NCBI GenBank assembly: GCA_037974335.1
Contig: CM075760.1
Location: forward strand, 14,327,386 to 14,391,385
DNA: 64,000 nt
Direction: 5' to 3'
DNA from: Prionace glauca
Lineage: Eukaryota > Chordata > Chondrichthyes > Carcharhiniformes > Carcharhinidae
Shown here piece after piece: positions 31,502-42,844 of this stretch (its first letter is position 1; every line of letters begins with the position of its first letter). A model generated the notes under the pieces. It ran no database searches, was not told where the DNA came from, and saw nothing but the letters and a program-made list of their open reading frames with translations. The position numbers and the translations under genes are program-made.

Positions 31502-31573
31502 TATTTCTGCCCGGTTTCGAACGGGGACCTTTCACGTGTGAGGCGAATGTGATAACCACTGCACTACAGAAAC
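31502..31573 (-). tRNA. tRNA-Val(CAC)-like
   Basis: The minus strand starts GTTTCTGTAGTGCAGTGG and has loop CCTCACACG with anticodon CAC. The T-arm has one base missing (CCCCGTTCGAAACC), leaving 72 bases and a weakened T-stem. The acceptor's last pair is G-T. It may be inactive. It differs from its tandem partner, which has anticodon TAC. Confidence 0.75.
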
Positions 31574-32678
31574 AACTGGAAAACTAATGGAGCAAATCAG
31601 CCTGTCTGCAATGTTCAACTGCGCTGTGTTGCTGCAGGTTCCGATGGTCAGACTGAGAGCCCATGTCACTGAATTCAGGAAGATAACCCTTACTTTCAAT
31701 CTGTTTGTACAACTTATCCCCAACATCAACATTTAAAAGTATTCGTCTGGCAAATATCTAAGGGAGCAATGATTTCTACTCATTTATTATTCCATGATTC
31801 TCATCTTCCTTCGAATAATCTCAATCAATTATTCAGTGATAAAAACGAATGACTGCGGATGGGAAAAGAGAAAATGCTGCAAAATCTCCCAATGTCTGAC
31901 AGCTCCTGTAAGGAGTGAAAAGGGCGGACGTTTCGAGTCCAGATGACACCTTATCAAAGCTCATTGTACAAGTGTACTCAGTATTTGTGTCACTATTCAG
32001 TATTAATGTATTATTTAACACATATGGCTTTATTATGAATTGAATATCAATGAACTTGAACATTACTGAATTGAAAACATAACTGACCAACAGAATCACC
32101 GGGTAATACAGATCACAATTTTGAGATTGACTATCGTCAGCTTTTAAACAAAGTCAAATACATTTAAATGGACGAAAATCAAAAATTATCTGTTCGTGAC
32201 ACTTGTGCCTTTTTTATTATGGACGCATGCATTTCCGCCCTTTACAGGAAAGCCCAGTAGATCCGCGCTGAGTCTCGATTCCCCCATCTGCCTGGGTGAT
32301 TTTTCCTATTTGTTGGAGATGAAAAACGATTTTTAAAAATGATTCATCTGTGAAATGTGCACCATTTCCTCTAGTTCACTTACACTATCACTTGTACCTG
32401 TCTGAGCACACACTCGTATCAGATATTTCAGATGGTGATGAACCATATTAGTCTGCACCTATAAACCCATTAAATCTGCTGGAGACTGAACGAGATGCGG
32501 ATAAATGCTCGGTGTCAAAATCGAACTTTCCCATCAGTGCATCTTATTTCTCAGAAAGTGTTTGACGGTGAAATCAGAGCAATGATAACATGTCTTTAAC
32601 ATCAAGGTTCGGATAATGTTGAGCAGTAAACTTAAATTTAACAATTTTCCCTTATCCAACACGAGAAAGTTTTGTGAG

Positions 32679-32751
32679 TGTTTCTGCCCGGATTCGAACC
32701 GGGGATTTTTCGCGTGTAAGGCGAATGTGATAACCACTACACTACAGAAAG
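32679..32751 (-). tRNA. tRNA-Val(TAC), arm B
   Basis: Minus strand: TAGTGTAGTGGTTATCA D-arm, loop CTTACAC with anticodon TAC, and T-arm CCGGTTCGAATCCGG. The acceptor is CTTTCTG against CAGAAAC with a C1-C72 mismatch, otherwise paired. 73 bases. Confidence 0.85.
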
Positions 32752-33172
32752 AGCCAAAGAGCTGTGGAGGAAATCTGCCTGCCTGCAATGTTCTACTGCG
32801 CTGTGTTGCTGCAGGTTCCGATGGTCAGACTGAGAGCCCATGTCACTGAATTCAGGAAGATAACCGTTACTTTCAAGCTGATTGTACAACTTATCCCCAA
32901 CATCAACATTTAAAAGCGTTCGTCTGGCAACTATCTAAGGGATCAATGATTTCTATCCATTCATTAATGCATCATTTTCATCGTTCTTCCAATAATCATC
33001 CGCATTTTGTATCACCAGCGCTTTGTAACCTGTCGCTACCTTTTTTCTTTGTTCTTTAAATGTGACATTTCCAAATCAGATATTAAAGAGGAAATCTCCC
33101 TGATACTGATTCCGACAGAACTGGTACAGACCGGGAAGTAACACAGGATTGTTGTACAGCAATAAATCTACA

Positions 33173-33244
33173 TTCCCTGACCGGGAATCGAACCCGGGCC
33201 GCGGCGGTGAAAGCGCCGAATCCTAACCACTAGACCACCACGGA
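33173..33244 (-). tRNA. tRNA-Glu(TTC), arm B
   Basis: The minus strand reads TCCGTGGTGGTCTAGTGG, loop CTTTCAC with anticodon TTC, and GGTTCGATTCC to TCAGGGAA. One G-G mismatch in the acceptor (position 4) separates it from the arm A copy. The T-loop is canonical here. Confidence 0.88.
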
Positions 33245-33745
33245 AGCTGGTGGGTGTTTTATAAAATATTAATTTATCCATGAGCCACCAGTCTTTTGTT
33301 TTATTTCTACACGGGCACAATCTCAGGACAAGGCGCTGATGATTTAGGAGTGAGATGAGGAGAAATTGTTTGACTCAAAGGCCCATGAATCTTGGGAATT
33401 CTCTACTCCAGAGGGTTCTGATGTTCCATCACTGAACACATTTCAGTTTGGGTTAGACAGATTTATGATCTATCCAGGAATGAATGGAAACAGGAATATG
33501 GAATAGGAACAAATGTTCAGCCACAAGTTCATGTTTCGATTGTGTTTTTTAAGTTTAAAGGTATAATGGAAGCATGTATATAATGTTATATGTAACCTGT
33601 TTGAAGTCAGTTGTCATTAAATAATGTTGGTGACACCAGATAACAGAACAGCCGGGAACAATTGACAGCTTTTTTTTATTGGCACTCACGGACCCATTGC
33701 CAACAGGCAACTGTTTACCCGTGAATGCTGATGGTGAGGAAATTC

Positions 33746-33819
33746 CGTCGCTGGGTTGTCTTAAACCACCAACCTTTCAGTTAACAGCTGAACGCGCTGA
33801 CCAATTGCGCCATAGAGAC
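33746..33819 (-). pseudogene. tRNA-Asn(GTT)-like, degenerate, arm B
   Basis: The minus strand has anticodon GTT within CAGCTGTTAACTG. The acceptor (GTCTCTA against CAGCGAC) has two mismatches, and the T-arm (TTTAAGA loop) is altered. The two arms carry different extra changes, so decay continued after duplication. Confidence 0.7.
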
Positions 33820-34265
33820 AGAGGTAGCAACTCGTAAATATATTCTAAACTCGTGTGTTACTGGCCGCCATTCTATTTCTGAAAACCTGTTCCAGAACTG
33901 CAGCATGACCGCACTGTTTACAATTCGATACAAGTCTCTTTAGTTCCGTTGATCCTACAGCACTGCTGTAGTGTGTTGGTCATTCTCTATCTCCTATGAA
34001 CGGGCAGGGAAAATGAACCCATGTCTCTTACCACAGGGAGGAATTCAGCGGGAGGGAAGGGAAGGGAAATGACCACCAGTAGCCCAAAGATCCAACACTT
34101 TCCACTCAATCATCAATAACACCATTCACAACTGCACCACCTTCCGAATATTGCGATCCATTTCCCTTAGGATTTAGTTCCAAGACTTCATATTTCCCTT
34201 GTTTTCCCCCAATTTTGCAGGACATTCGCTCCAATACACAGAGTGAACGGAGAAAGAAGAAGCCT

Positions 34266-34336
34266 TGCATTGGGCGGGAATCGAACCCGGACCTCCCGCG
34301 TGGCAGGCGAGAATTCTACCACTGAACCACCAATGC
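34266..34336 (-). tRNA. tRNA-Gly(GCC), arm B
   Basis: The minus strand reads GCATTGGTGGTTCAGTGG, anticodon GCC, then GGGTTCGATTCCC and CCAATGC with discriminator A. There is one C-C clash at the end of the T-stem; otherwise it is as in arm A. Confidence 0.92.
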
Positions 34337-34904
34337 TGTTCTTGCTAGCGATGCCCCCACATGCTCTCTCTTCCTTCACACTCAACAGCATTGTAATTTC
34401 CTTAATTTGTCCTTTCGTTCCCCATTTATTAAGATTCGGATATTAAATAAATGCTAACCTCAAATACATTTTGGACAAAATTCAATATGTCTTAGAAAAT
34501 TTACACAATTTTGTCATTTTTTTCCATAAAATTCAGCATTTCTGATTTTGGAGAAAGCATTTCAAGCTGAGGTCAGAGCAAAGATAATATGACTGTAACA
34601 TCGAGATTCTGATAATATTCAGCACCAAACTGAAATCATACAGACTTCCCTCACCCTAGCATGTTTCAGATGGTGATTAACTATGTTAGTCTGCACCTAA
34701 ACCTATTAAATTGTCTTGTAGACTGGATGACTTGCTGATATGTGCAGGTGTCAAAATAGGGAAGTTTCTTTCCTGGCATTGCATCAAACAATTTATCATT
34801 TCTGATTTGACACAAAGCATTTGAGGCCGAGGCCAGAGCGAAGATACTATGGGTGTAACATCGAGATTCAGATAATGTTCAGGAACAAATGCCCCGGCCG
34901 ATGA

Positions 34905-35175
34905 AGGCATGCTTTAAGATGCGAGGGGCAAGGTTTAAAGGAGATGGACATGGCAGATTGTTTACACAGAGAGTAGTGGGTTCCTGGAACTCGCTGCCGG
35001 GGAGAGATAGTAGAAGCGGATGCAGTTGTGACTTTTACATCACTTGACAAGTACATGAATAGGATGGAAATAAACAGATATGGTCCCGGAAGGATGGGGG
35101 GTTTTAGTTAAGTCGGACAGCATGGTCAGTGAAGGTTTGAAGGGCCGAATGGTATGATCCTGGGCTGTAATTTTC
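34905..35175 (+). mobile_element. CR1 LINE 3' fragment, arm B copy
   Basis: Counterpart of 17590-17880 in the opposite orientation. It ends in AAGGGCCGAATGGTATGATCC. Confidence 0.7.
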
Positions 35176-35639
35176 CCTGTTCTTTGTACTGCCATTTTTC
35201 TTTACCCAAAACTGAGCCTCAGACTCTGTAGCTCTATATTTAGCCATTCCATCTCTGACATCTCCTCCAGTCACACAATTCTGTGAGATGTCTGTACTGA
35301 TCTTATTGTGGCATCATGAGCGTTCCACATACAACATGACTTGTATCTATAAATTCTCATCTTGAACATTTCAATTGAAATTTCAGGGCAAGCAGAGCTT
35401 TTTGAGCAGAATGGTTCAGATTCCCACCATCTTTAATGTGAACAAGTTGTTTCTGATTTCCCTACACAGGTTGTCTATTAAACAATGACTGAACACAGGG
35501 GGTGAATGTGAGAAGCTGAAGTTTCCAGTTGAAGAGGTTCCCAGTGTCTCTGAGCAACTGAACTGGGGAAGCCTTTGGGCAGAGACTGCGCTGCTGCTAT
35601 TTCCCTTCCTGACCACCGGGGGTCGCTGTAACACGCCCG

Positions 35640-36225
35640 GGCGCTGCTCCGCCCAGTGTCACCTCTTGCCCACACCGGCCCGGCCGCTGCTCGTTGGCGG
35701 AACATCCGGGGCCTGCAGAGTGGCGGGGCCAGCGGCCATATTTCCGTGACGTCACCGTCAGCCCCTCCCCCCGTCGACGAAAAAGCGACGGTTCAGAAAT
35801 GTAGAAAATGAGAGAAATTCCCACCCGGAAATCCCGCCCGGAGCGGAATTAAAATTAAATAAAATACATATTTTTATAAAGAGGCAGGTGGCGGAACCGC
35901 GCATGTGCGGTAGTATTTTCCCAGAGCGCACCGCGCGGGTGTGATTGAAAAACAGACGGAATAAAAAACGGAAACGATTTTCCCGAATGGAGAAGGAACC
36001 GAAAGTCTGACGGGTGAGGATATGAATAATAATCATCAAGATTCAAAATATTAAAAGATTCAAATGTAACTGCCTGGGCGCATGTGCAGAAGGGGAATTC
36101 CCTCAGAGTGTAGCGCGCGGGACGCCGTCTCCCCTGGCAACGCAAAATGGCCGCTGGCCGTCTCCCCTGGTAACGCAAGATGGACGCTGGCCGTCTCCCT
36201 TGGCAACGCAAGATGGACGCTGCCG
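35640..36225. promoter_or_regulatory. CpG-rich promoter-like block, copy 2, with 3-unit minisatellite
   Basis: CCATATTTCCGTGACGTCACC near 35736-35756 is the reverse complement of the arm A CRE/YY1 pair. 36120-36225 holds three units of the 33-bp minisatellite. It is conserved with copies at 16641-17150 and 60225-60720. Confidence 0.55.
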
Positions 36226-36479
36226 GCGGCGGGTGTGATTGTGGCGCAGGCGCAGTGAGGTCTGCCTGCAGCCCATTGTCCAGGTTGCCCCCAGTGGATG
36301 TGGTGGGGAGGTGCAGCAGATGGAGCAACAATCCCAGTTTCAATGGGGGGAGAGAAGCTGCAATTCTGCTCCCTGTTGTTCACTCCTCTCCCCAGTCTCA
36401 GCATTGCAGAGTGTTTAAACAAGAGGGTGCATTGTCACAGCGGCACCTTGACCTGCAGTTTAGTTTTATTTATTAGTAT

Positions 36480-36862
36480 AGAACCCTACCATAGAACCCT
36501 ACAGTGCAGAAACAGGCCCTTCGGCCCATCGAGTCTGCACCGAACACAATCCCACCCAGACCCTATCCCCATATCCCTCATTAGTCTTCCATTCACACTG
36601 CAATGCAATTCCTGTGAAAATTCTCTAGTCGCCACATTCCTGTTCGGGAAACACTGATGGAGAATTTGGCATGGCCAATGCATCTAACCAGCAAGTCTTT
36701 TGGACTGCTGGAGAAATGCAGAGCATCTGGAGGAAACCCGTGCAGACATGAGGAGACTGTGCAAACTCTACACAGACAGTGACCCAAGCTGGGAATCGAG
36801 TTTGGGGTCCTAGCGCTTAGAGGCAGCAATGCTAACCACCTTGCCACTGTGTTGCAACACTC
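36480..36862 (-). mobile_element. tRNA-derived SINE with an internal insertion
   Basis: The tail (AGGCCCTTCGGCCCATCGAG) is at the left, and the tRNA-like head (GGGAATCGAGTTTGGGG, then AATGCTAACCACCTTG) at the right. A segment of about 40 bases around 36590-36635 is foreign to the family. The element begins exactly at the outer end of arm B. Confidence 0.65.
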
Positions 36863-37760
36863 TCCCCCAGATATCAAACTACCCGCCCCCCCCCCCCCCG
36901 CCATTAAAATCATAAAATCCCGAAAGTGCATCAAGTCTACATCAAGAGTATTTTGCCCGATTCCCGTAACCCCACAATACCCTCTAATCCCCCTGACCTT
37001 CACATCTTTGGACATTAAGGGATTGTCGATCCACCTAACCTGCCCATCTTTCAGACCCCACAGATATTCTGGTCACCCTATTATAAAAAATATATTGTTA
37101 AACTAGAAAGAGTGCAGAAAAGATTTACAAGGATGCTACTGGTTCTTGATGGATTGAGTTATAAGGAGAAGCTGGATAGACTGTGACTTTTTTCACTGGA
37201 GCGTAGGAGGCTGAGGGGTTATCTTATAGAGTTCTATAAAATAATGAGGTGCACAGATCAGCTTGATAGTCAATATCTCTTCCCAAAGTTAGGGGAGTCT
37301 AAAATTCGAGTGCCTAAGTTTAAGATGGGAAGGGAAAGATACAGAAATGTCCAGAGGAGCATTTCTTTTCACACAGAGGGTGGTGAGCATCTGGAACAAG
37401 CTGCCAGGTTTAGTCGTAGACATGGGTGCAATTTTGTCTTTTAAAATGCATTTAGACAGTTACATGGTTGTGATAGGTATCGAGGGATATGGGCCAAAGA
37501 CAAGCAATTGGGATGAGCTTAGGGGTTTTTAAAAAGGGCAGCATGGAGCAGTTGGGCTAAAGGGCCTGTTTCCATGCTGTAAACCTCAATGACTCTATAT
37601 GGGAGGAACATGAAAACCCCACACAGACAATGATCCGACGCTGGAATTGAACACGGGTCCTTGGCACTAGGAGGCTGCAGTACTATCAACTGTGCTAATG
37701 TGCTGCCACTCAGGCAAGTGTATTTGGAAGGAGCTCAGGACAGGTGGGGGGGGGGGGGGG
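36863..37760 (+). mobile_element. CR1 LINE C-terminal fragment and SINE head
   Basis: 36863-37060 is mixed sequence with a poly-C run. 37065-37600 on plus encodes ERVQKRFTRMLL-like text and SISFHTEGGEHLEQ-type words, with the tail GGGCTAAAGGGCCTGTTTCC. 37620-37710 is a minus-strand SINE head. A G18-type run lies at 37747-37760. Confidence 0.6.
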
Positions 37761-37944
37761 TGGGTTGGGGGCGGGGTGATGATTTCTAGCTCACTTTGAT
37801 GAGGGGAGGGCTGGAAATCAGTAAAAAAAACAGCTTCACATCAACATTTTCCCTCATTCCTGCTCTTGTTACTAATTAAAAACCAGCTCACTCCTCCATT
37901 CTGCCTATCAATGGGGCCAACAGAAAGCAGGGAAAAGCTTGTGG

Positions 37945-38430
37945 CACAGAAAGAGGCCATTCAGTCTATCACATCTTCACCAGCTTGGGAAATAAAGACT
38001 TGCCCTTTATTCTAATCCCAGTTTCCAGCCATCCAGCCCCTAGCCCCCCTTACTATCAGTTCCAGCATTTCAGCTATAGATCTGTGTGTGATGCGAGTGA
38101 GCCAAGAGATTTCTGGCTGAACCATCAGTTTAGGCAGCGAATTCCAGACACCCACCATCCCTTGAATGAGAACCCTTTTCCTAATGCCCCCTCTAGTCCT
38201 TCCATCAATCACTTTATATCTGTGCAGCCCCCACTCACCCCGCTCCTACCTCCCCCATCCCCACCCACCCACAATAAGTGACCTCTCTCTGCTCAGGAGA
38301 AACAGGCCTTTTCTATCCGCCCTGTCTTGGCTCCCTCATAATTTTGGACACCTCAGTTTGGTCTCCCTCAGCCTCCTCTGTTCTGAGGAAAACAAACCTG
38401 GCCAATCCAGTCTTTCCTCATCACCACAAT
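37945..38430 (-). mobile_element. CR1 LINE fragment
   Basis: Plus text CAGCGAATTCCAGACACCCACC and TTGAATGAGAACCCTTTTCC; the minus strand encodes the CR1 C-terminal TRGGIRKRVL-type segment. Confidence 0.6.
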
Positions 38431-38544
38431 TCCCCAGACCTGGCAACACTATTGTAAATCTAAATGGTTATCCAATCCGACTAAACTGTCCATTTAACAT
38501 TGTCTCATCTTCAACTGTGAACAACCACCTGATACTGGCACCAC

Positions 38545-38836
38545 TGTGGCACACTGGTTGGCACTGCTGCCTCAAAGGGACTTGGTTCAATTCTAGCCTC
38601 GTGTGACTGTGTGGAGTTTGCATGTTCTCCCCATGTCTGTGTGGGTTTCCTCTGGGTCCTCCGGTTTCCTCCCACTGTTTAAAGATGTGTGGGAGAGGTT
38701 GATTGGTCATGCTTTAGTGACAGGGGAAGTTGCAGGGTAAATGTGTGGGATACGAGGACAGGGCATGGATGGGATTGTGGTCAGTGCAGACTTGATGGAC
38801 CGAATGGCCTCCCCCTGTACTGTCGGGATTTTACAC
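38545..38836 (+). mobile_element. tRNA-derived SINE, full length
   Basis: The head GTGGCACACTGGTTGGCAC, body GTGGGTTTCCTCTGGGTCCTCC and tail GACCGAATGGCCTCCCCCTG follow in the usual order. Confidence 0.75.
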
Positions 38837-39044
38837 ACAAATGAGAAATAGAGACTTTGCAAATGTTGGGATACTTATTCAGAAATCAATGGGATATTTC
38901 TTGACATGTTCAGGTAAATCTCAATGATGGTCATTGTCCAGGTCTACATTAAAACAATGGTGCAGTCCAAGGTTAAAAGTCATTTATCCTGAAATTGGAC
39001 ATTGCCACTGACTCCCAATATAACCGAGAGATGCAAACTCTCAT

Positions 39045-39780
39045 CACACCCTGATGTAGCGAAGGGGACCCCTCTCAGTCATTACAATCTGGGCCTTGTG
39101 TCAGTAATCTCTGTCCTAAGCCTCTCTCAGTTATTACAATCTGGGCCTTGTATCAGTAATCTCTGCACTAAACCTCTCTCAGTTATTACAATCTGGGCCT
39201 TGTATCAGTAATCTCTGCCCTAAACCTCTCTCAGTTATTACAATCTGGGCCTTGTATCTGTAATCTCTGCCCTAAACCTCTCTCAGTTATTACAATCTGG
39301 GCCTTGTATCTGTAATCTCTGCCCTAAACCTCTCTCAGTTATTACAATCTGGGCCTTGTGTCAGTAATCTCTGCCCTAAACCTCCCTCAGTTATTACAAT
39401 CCGGGCCTTGTATCAGTAATCTCTGCCCAAAACCTCTCTCAGTTATTACAATCTGGGCCTCGTATCAGTAATCTCTGCCCGAAACCTCTGTCAGTGATTA
39501 CAATCTGGGCTGTGTATCAGTAAACTCTACCCTGAACCTCTCTCAGTTATTACAATCTGGGACTTGTATCAGTAATCTCTGCCCAAAACCTCTCTCAGTT
39601 ATTACAATCTGGGTCTTGTATCAGTAATCGCTGTCCTAAACCTCTCTCAGTTATTACAATCTGGGCCTTGTATCAGTAATCTCTGCCCTAAACCTCCCTC
39701 AGTTATTACAATCTGGGACTTGTATCAGTAATCTCTGTCCTAAACCTCCCTCAGTTATTACGATCTAGACCTTAAGCAGA
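39045..39780. repeat. 52-bp satellite array, inverted orientation
   Basis: About 14 units with CAGTTATTACAATCTGGGCC and CTTGTATCAGTAATCTCTGC, the reverse complement of the array at 13700-14525. The ends are not clearly homologous. Confidence 0.9.
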
Positions 39781-39939
39781 GGACACAGAGATTTAATATA
39801 ATTGACAACAGAATTGAAGGGGGTGATAAGCAGATTTTTTTACACTATCATATGATCTGCAATGCACAACCTGACAGGTGCTAGAAGCAGGTTTAATAGT
39901 AAGTTTAAAAGGAAATTGGCTGCAACCTCTCACCATTTA

Positions 39940-40215
39940 GACAAAATGCTTCTTTTTCATTCTTCCTGCTGAAATGAACAATCTCACATTTATCCACATT
40001 CTACTCCATTTGTCAGTTACTTCCCACTCACTTAACATTTCTGTCGTTTTGAACCCTCCGTACGTCATCACAATTTACTTTCCCATCTATCTTTATGTCA
40101 ACGGCAAATTTGCCAACCATCCCTTCATCCAGTTATTTCTATAAATTTTTGATTCCTTACCCAAAATTTGATTCCCTGTCTCCTATTTAGTTTTAAAATG
40201 TTTTCCACGGTACTG
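39940..40215 (-). mobile_element. CR1 LINE RT-region fragment
   Basis: Plus text ATCTCACATTTATCCACATT and GTCAACGGCAAATTTGCC is the reverse complement of the FADDTK-region and downstream text of CR1. Confidence 0.55.
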
Positions 40216-40520
40216 GTGTCAGTGCCCCATGAACCAGAACCCACCCGCCCCCCACCTCCCCAACCCCCCACCCCCCCAACCCCCACCTGCTACCCACTCC
40301 AGTCTTTGAGTCACTCATTCATCTCTCTGATCTGATTTGTCCTAAAATAATTCGTAAGTAGTTAAGGTGATTATCCACGGTATGAACGTTGAGGTCCTGC
40401 TTCAGAATGTGTTACCTAGGTCCTCATACTAACATTCTTCTATGTCCTGCCTATGACATTGGTACCTACATGGACCACAGTGAACAGACTTCTCAGCTGC
40501 AGATTCAATACAATGCTCAC

Positions 40521-40674
40521 TTGATGACATGGACATCAAGGTCGATATGGATCTCCAGGCCATCATGCACACCATCATGGTAGGGTGGATGGAGATGGTG
40601 CTGCCAGCCACGTACATGATGAACAGATTCATGGGCAGCTGTTTCAGTGGGCCCAAGGCGATGTCCCAGCAGCG
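40521..40674 (-). CDS. EMC4: EMC4 (ER membrane protein complex subunit 4) exon
   Basis: A 154-base exon on minus preceded by TTTCTGTTTTCAG and followed by the donor GTGAGC. It reads [20 protein letters not shown], then [20 protein letters not shown] and [11 protein letters not shown], and leaves one base after the last full codon. From memory of the vertebrate EMC4 protein this matches the exon carrying its first membrane segment, including the outgoing phase before TFKML. Phe to His in ISIFPT and Pro to Ser in MAWRP are unusual changes. No neighbouring EMC4 exon is seen within several kb on either side. It may be an exon of a gene with long introns, or an orphan exon in a partial duplicate. 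EMC4 is part of the complex that inserts membrane proteins at the ER. Confidence 0.8.
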
Positions 40675-40767
40675 CTGAAAACAGAAAGTGAGCAGGGTAT
40701 CAGTAAAGGGAATCGGTTTGGGGAGTCCATATACTGATCTCATCCCCAGGCTTAGGAGTAATGATTA

Positions 40768-41165
40768 AGAACATAAGAACATAAGAAATAGGAGCAGGAG
40801 TAGGCCATCTGGCCCTTCGAGCCTGCCCCGCCATTCAATAAGATCATGGCTGATCTGTCGTGGCTCAGTTCCACCTTCCCGCCCTCTCCCCATAACCCTT
40901 AATCCCTTCTCTTATCAAAAACCCATCAACCCGTTTCTTAAAAATATTTAGCGAGGCAGCCTCCACCACTTCAACGGGCAGAGAATTCCAGAGATTCACC
41001 ACCCTTTGAGTGAAGAAGTTCCTCCTCAACTCTGTTCTAAACCGCCCCCCCTTTATCTTGAGGCTGTGCCCCCTAGTCCTACTGTCTTTTTTGAGCGGGA
41101 AGAGTCTCTCCACCTCTATCCTATCCATCCCATTCATCATCTTTATTAACACAATAAGTCCCTTT
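40768..41165 (-). mobile_element. CR1 LINE 3' end, 5'-truncated
   Basis: It begins with (AAGAACAT)n and TAGGAGCAGGAGTAGGCCAT on plus. The minus strand encodes RTELRRNFFTQRVVNLWNSL. It is the best preserved of the short CR1 3' ends and resembles those at 20793 and 62005. Confidence 0.85.
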
Positions 41166-42600
41166 ATCAGACAGGCTGCTGTGGTCGAGCAAGGCACTTT
41201 GCCACTATGGACGAACCCAGGCATTGTCAGCCACGTACCAAGGACACATTCAAATCTAACTCACTTTCTCAACTCGGATCCGGTCTGTTTCTTGGACGCA
41301 GATGTCAGGCAGCTGTTTCTCTGAATATGCGATGGCATGGGGAGATGTCCTGGCCACTCTGTTTGATCACGGCTCCTATGAGAAAAAGAAAACAAAAATT
41401 GGTCACCCTTTCAAGACCTTCTTTAAAGAGGGAGTCTGTCTGTTGAGGAAACAATGTAGTGACAATAGTGTCAGCGTGGTATAAAGCTTGGGCAAACCTC
41501 AGGCACACACTGCCATTGCGTGTGCCCAACTGCCACGGGAATGGTGGGCCGCAGGAGTGGACTAGTGTCAACTGATAGTCAGGGTGCCAATACCTGGCCC
41601 TCCTTTTAGGGACAAAGTGACAAATCACCAGATGTACCAAATTGTATCTTGAAAACTAACACTGCGGAACATTGAGAGAGATCTAGTGCAGCACCCCGGC
41701 TCTGGAAATAAGCAACTGTTTCTCCAACCACCACTGCAGTTGGCACCTGATCAGGTGGAGGGGCTGAAACCAAGATGGCATCTCAGGGTCATGAGATGCC
41801 ATCTTGAAAGATGCCAAGTTGGGTCTGAGTGATTTCTGGGCAATTTAAGGGGCTGTTTTGTGCTGAGAAGCTCGATGAGGGGTAAAAGAGGCGTGAAAAA
41901 CCCGGGGGTGGGAAGTTTTCGGTTGGTGCCACATCCCCTGGGTCAGTGTGCCGTGGCCTCCCCACGGGAGAGGTGGGATGGCCCAGCTTGCCTCCTACTC
42001 CCTGTGAACAGCCCCTAGACTGATATTTGACTTGATATTTCCCTTCCAGCTTTCCTGGATCCTGACCACCTGGTTTGTTTCAATTCTCAGGCCACAGACA
42101 TCTTTCTGGGTCCAGCTGACAGAGAGTTTCAAATCCTGTATCTGTCTGTCTGCAGAGCTGATGGTTAAAGACACATTTACAGCAGTGAGCAGACAGAAAC
42201 TTCACTCTGATTCTTTCCCTCCTCCCCTCCCCCCCCCCCCCCCCCCCCCCAGACACTGCTTGTTTAAATAAAAAGAATCTGGTTTTTGCAGCTCTGATCT
42301 GTGGTGAGTCATTAAGCTCAGAGCACACACACACACACATTCAGACACCCGGACACACAACAGACAGATTACATTGTAATTCAGGACTGGAATTAGTAAA
42401 TGAGGCAACAAATAACTTTGCAAGAAATTGTTTCGGTTCAAGCAACTGAAGGGAAAGGGAAGTTTGCAGGAATCAGTAAAGGGGGCAAACCTGTAGGTGA
42501 TGGAGCCCTGGGTGAACAAGTTGTACAATCCACATTCAGACCTGGCCTCTCTGGCAGTGCAGAGCTGAGAGTTACTTTAAATCCACCTTCTCCCAGCTCC
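41166..42600. other. No gene recognised; contains a perfect 15-bp hairpin
   Basis: 41771-41785 and 41792-41806 are perfect inverted repeats of 15 bp (CAAGATGGCATCTCA and its complement) around a six-base loop. 42226-42250 is poly-C. A 26-bp word at 41998-42023 recurs at 48887-48912. No exon with conserved protein text was found. Confidence 0.4.
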
Positions 42601-42844
42601 CAGTGCTGGTGATGTGGAGCTGGGATGGGGGGGGGGGGAGGAGGGAGAGAGCCTTGGAATAAACCATTTACCTGGTGCTCACTAACCCACACACACACAC
42701 ACAACCCCCCCACACACTCAGAGACAGGCTGGTGTTGGACTGGGCCATACCTGGAGGAGGTGTGTCCAGGTGAGGTGTAGGAGATGTGGTTGGATGGGGT
42801 TTGATTGGGGAGGTGTGGACAGTTTGTGTGGGACTCAGTGAGGT

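Larger units (their letters stand above)
30570..32950. repeat. Direct tandem duplication of about 1.19 kb containing tRNA-Val
   Basis: 30570-31760 and 31760-32950 are diverged direct copies. Both contain the GACTATCGTCAGCTTTTAAA word (30938 and 32129), ATGATAACATGTCTTT (31406 and 32583), a tRNA-Val, and a similar end near GGGA(G/T)CAATGATTTCT. The right copy is the inner part of arm B; the left copy is extra. Confidence 0.8.
31961..36478. repeat. Inverted duplication, arm B
   Basis: Reverse-complement partner of 15862-20793. Reading inward on minus it carries the CpG-rich block, CR1 fragment, tRNA-Gly, tRNA-Asn-like, tRNA-Glu and tRNA-Val in the same order as arm A. It lacks the palindromic SINE insertion of arm A and has fewer minisatellite units. 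Confidence 0.9.
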
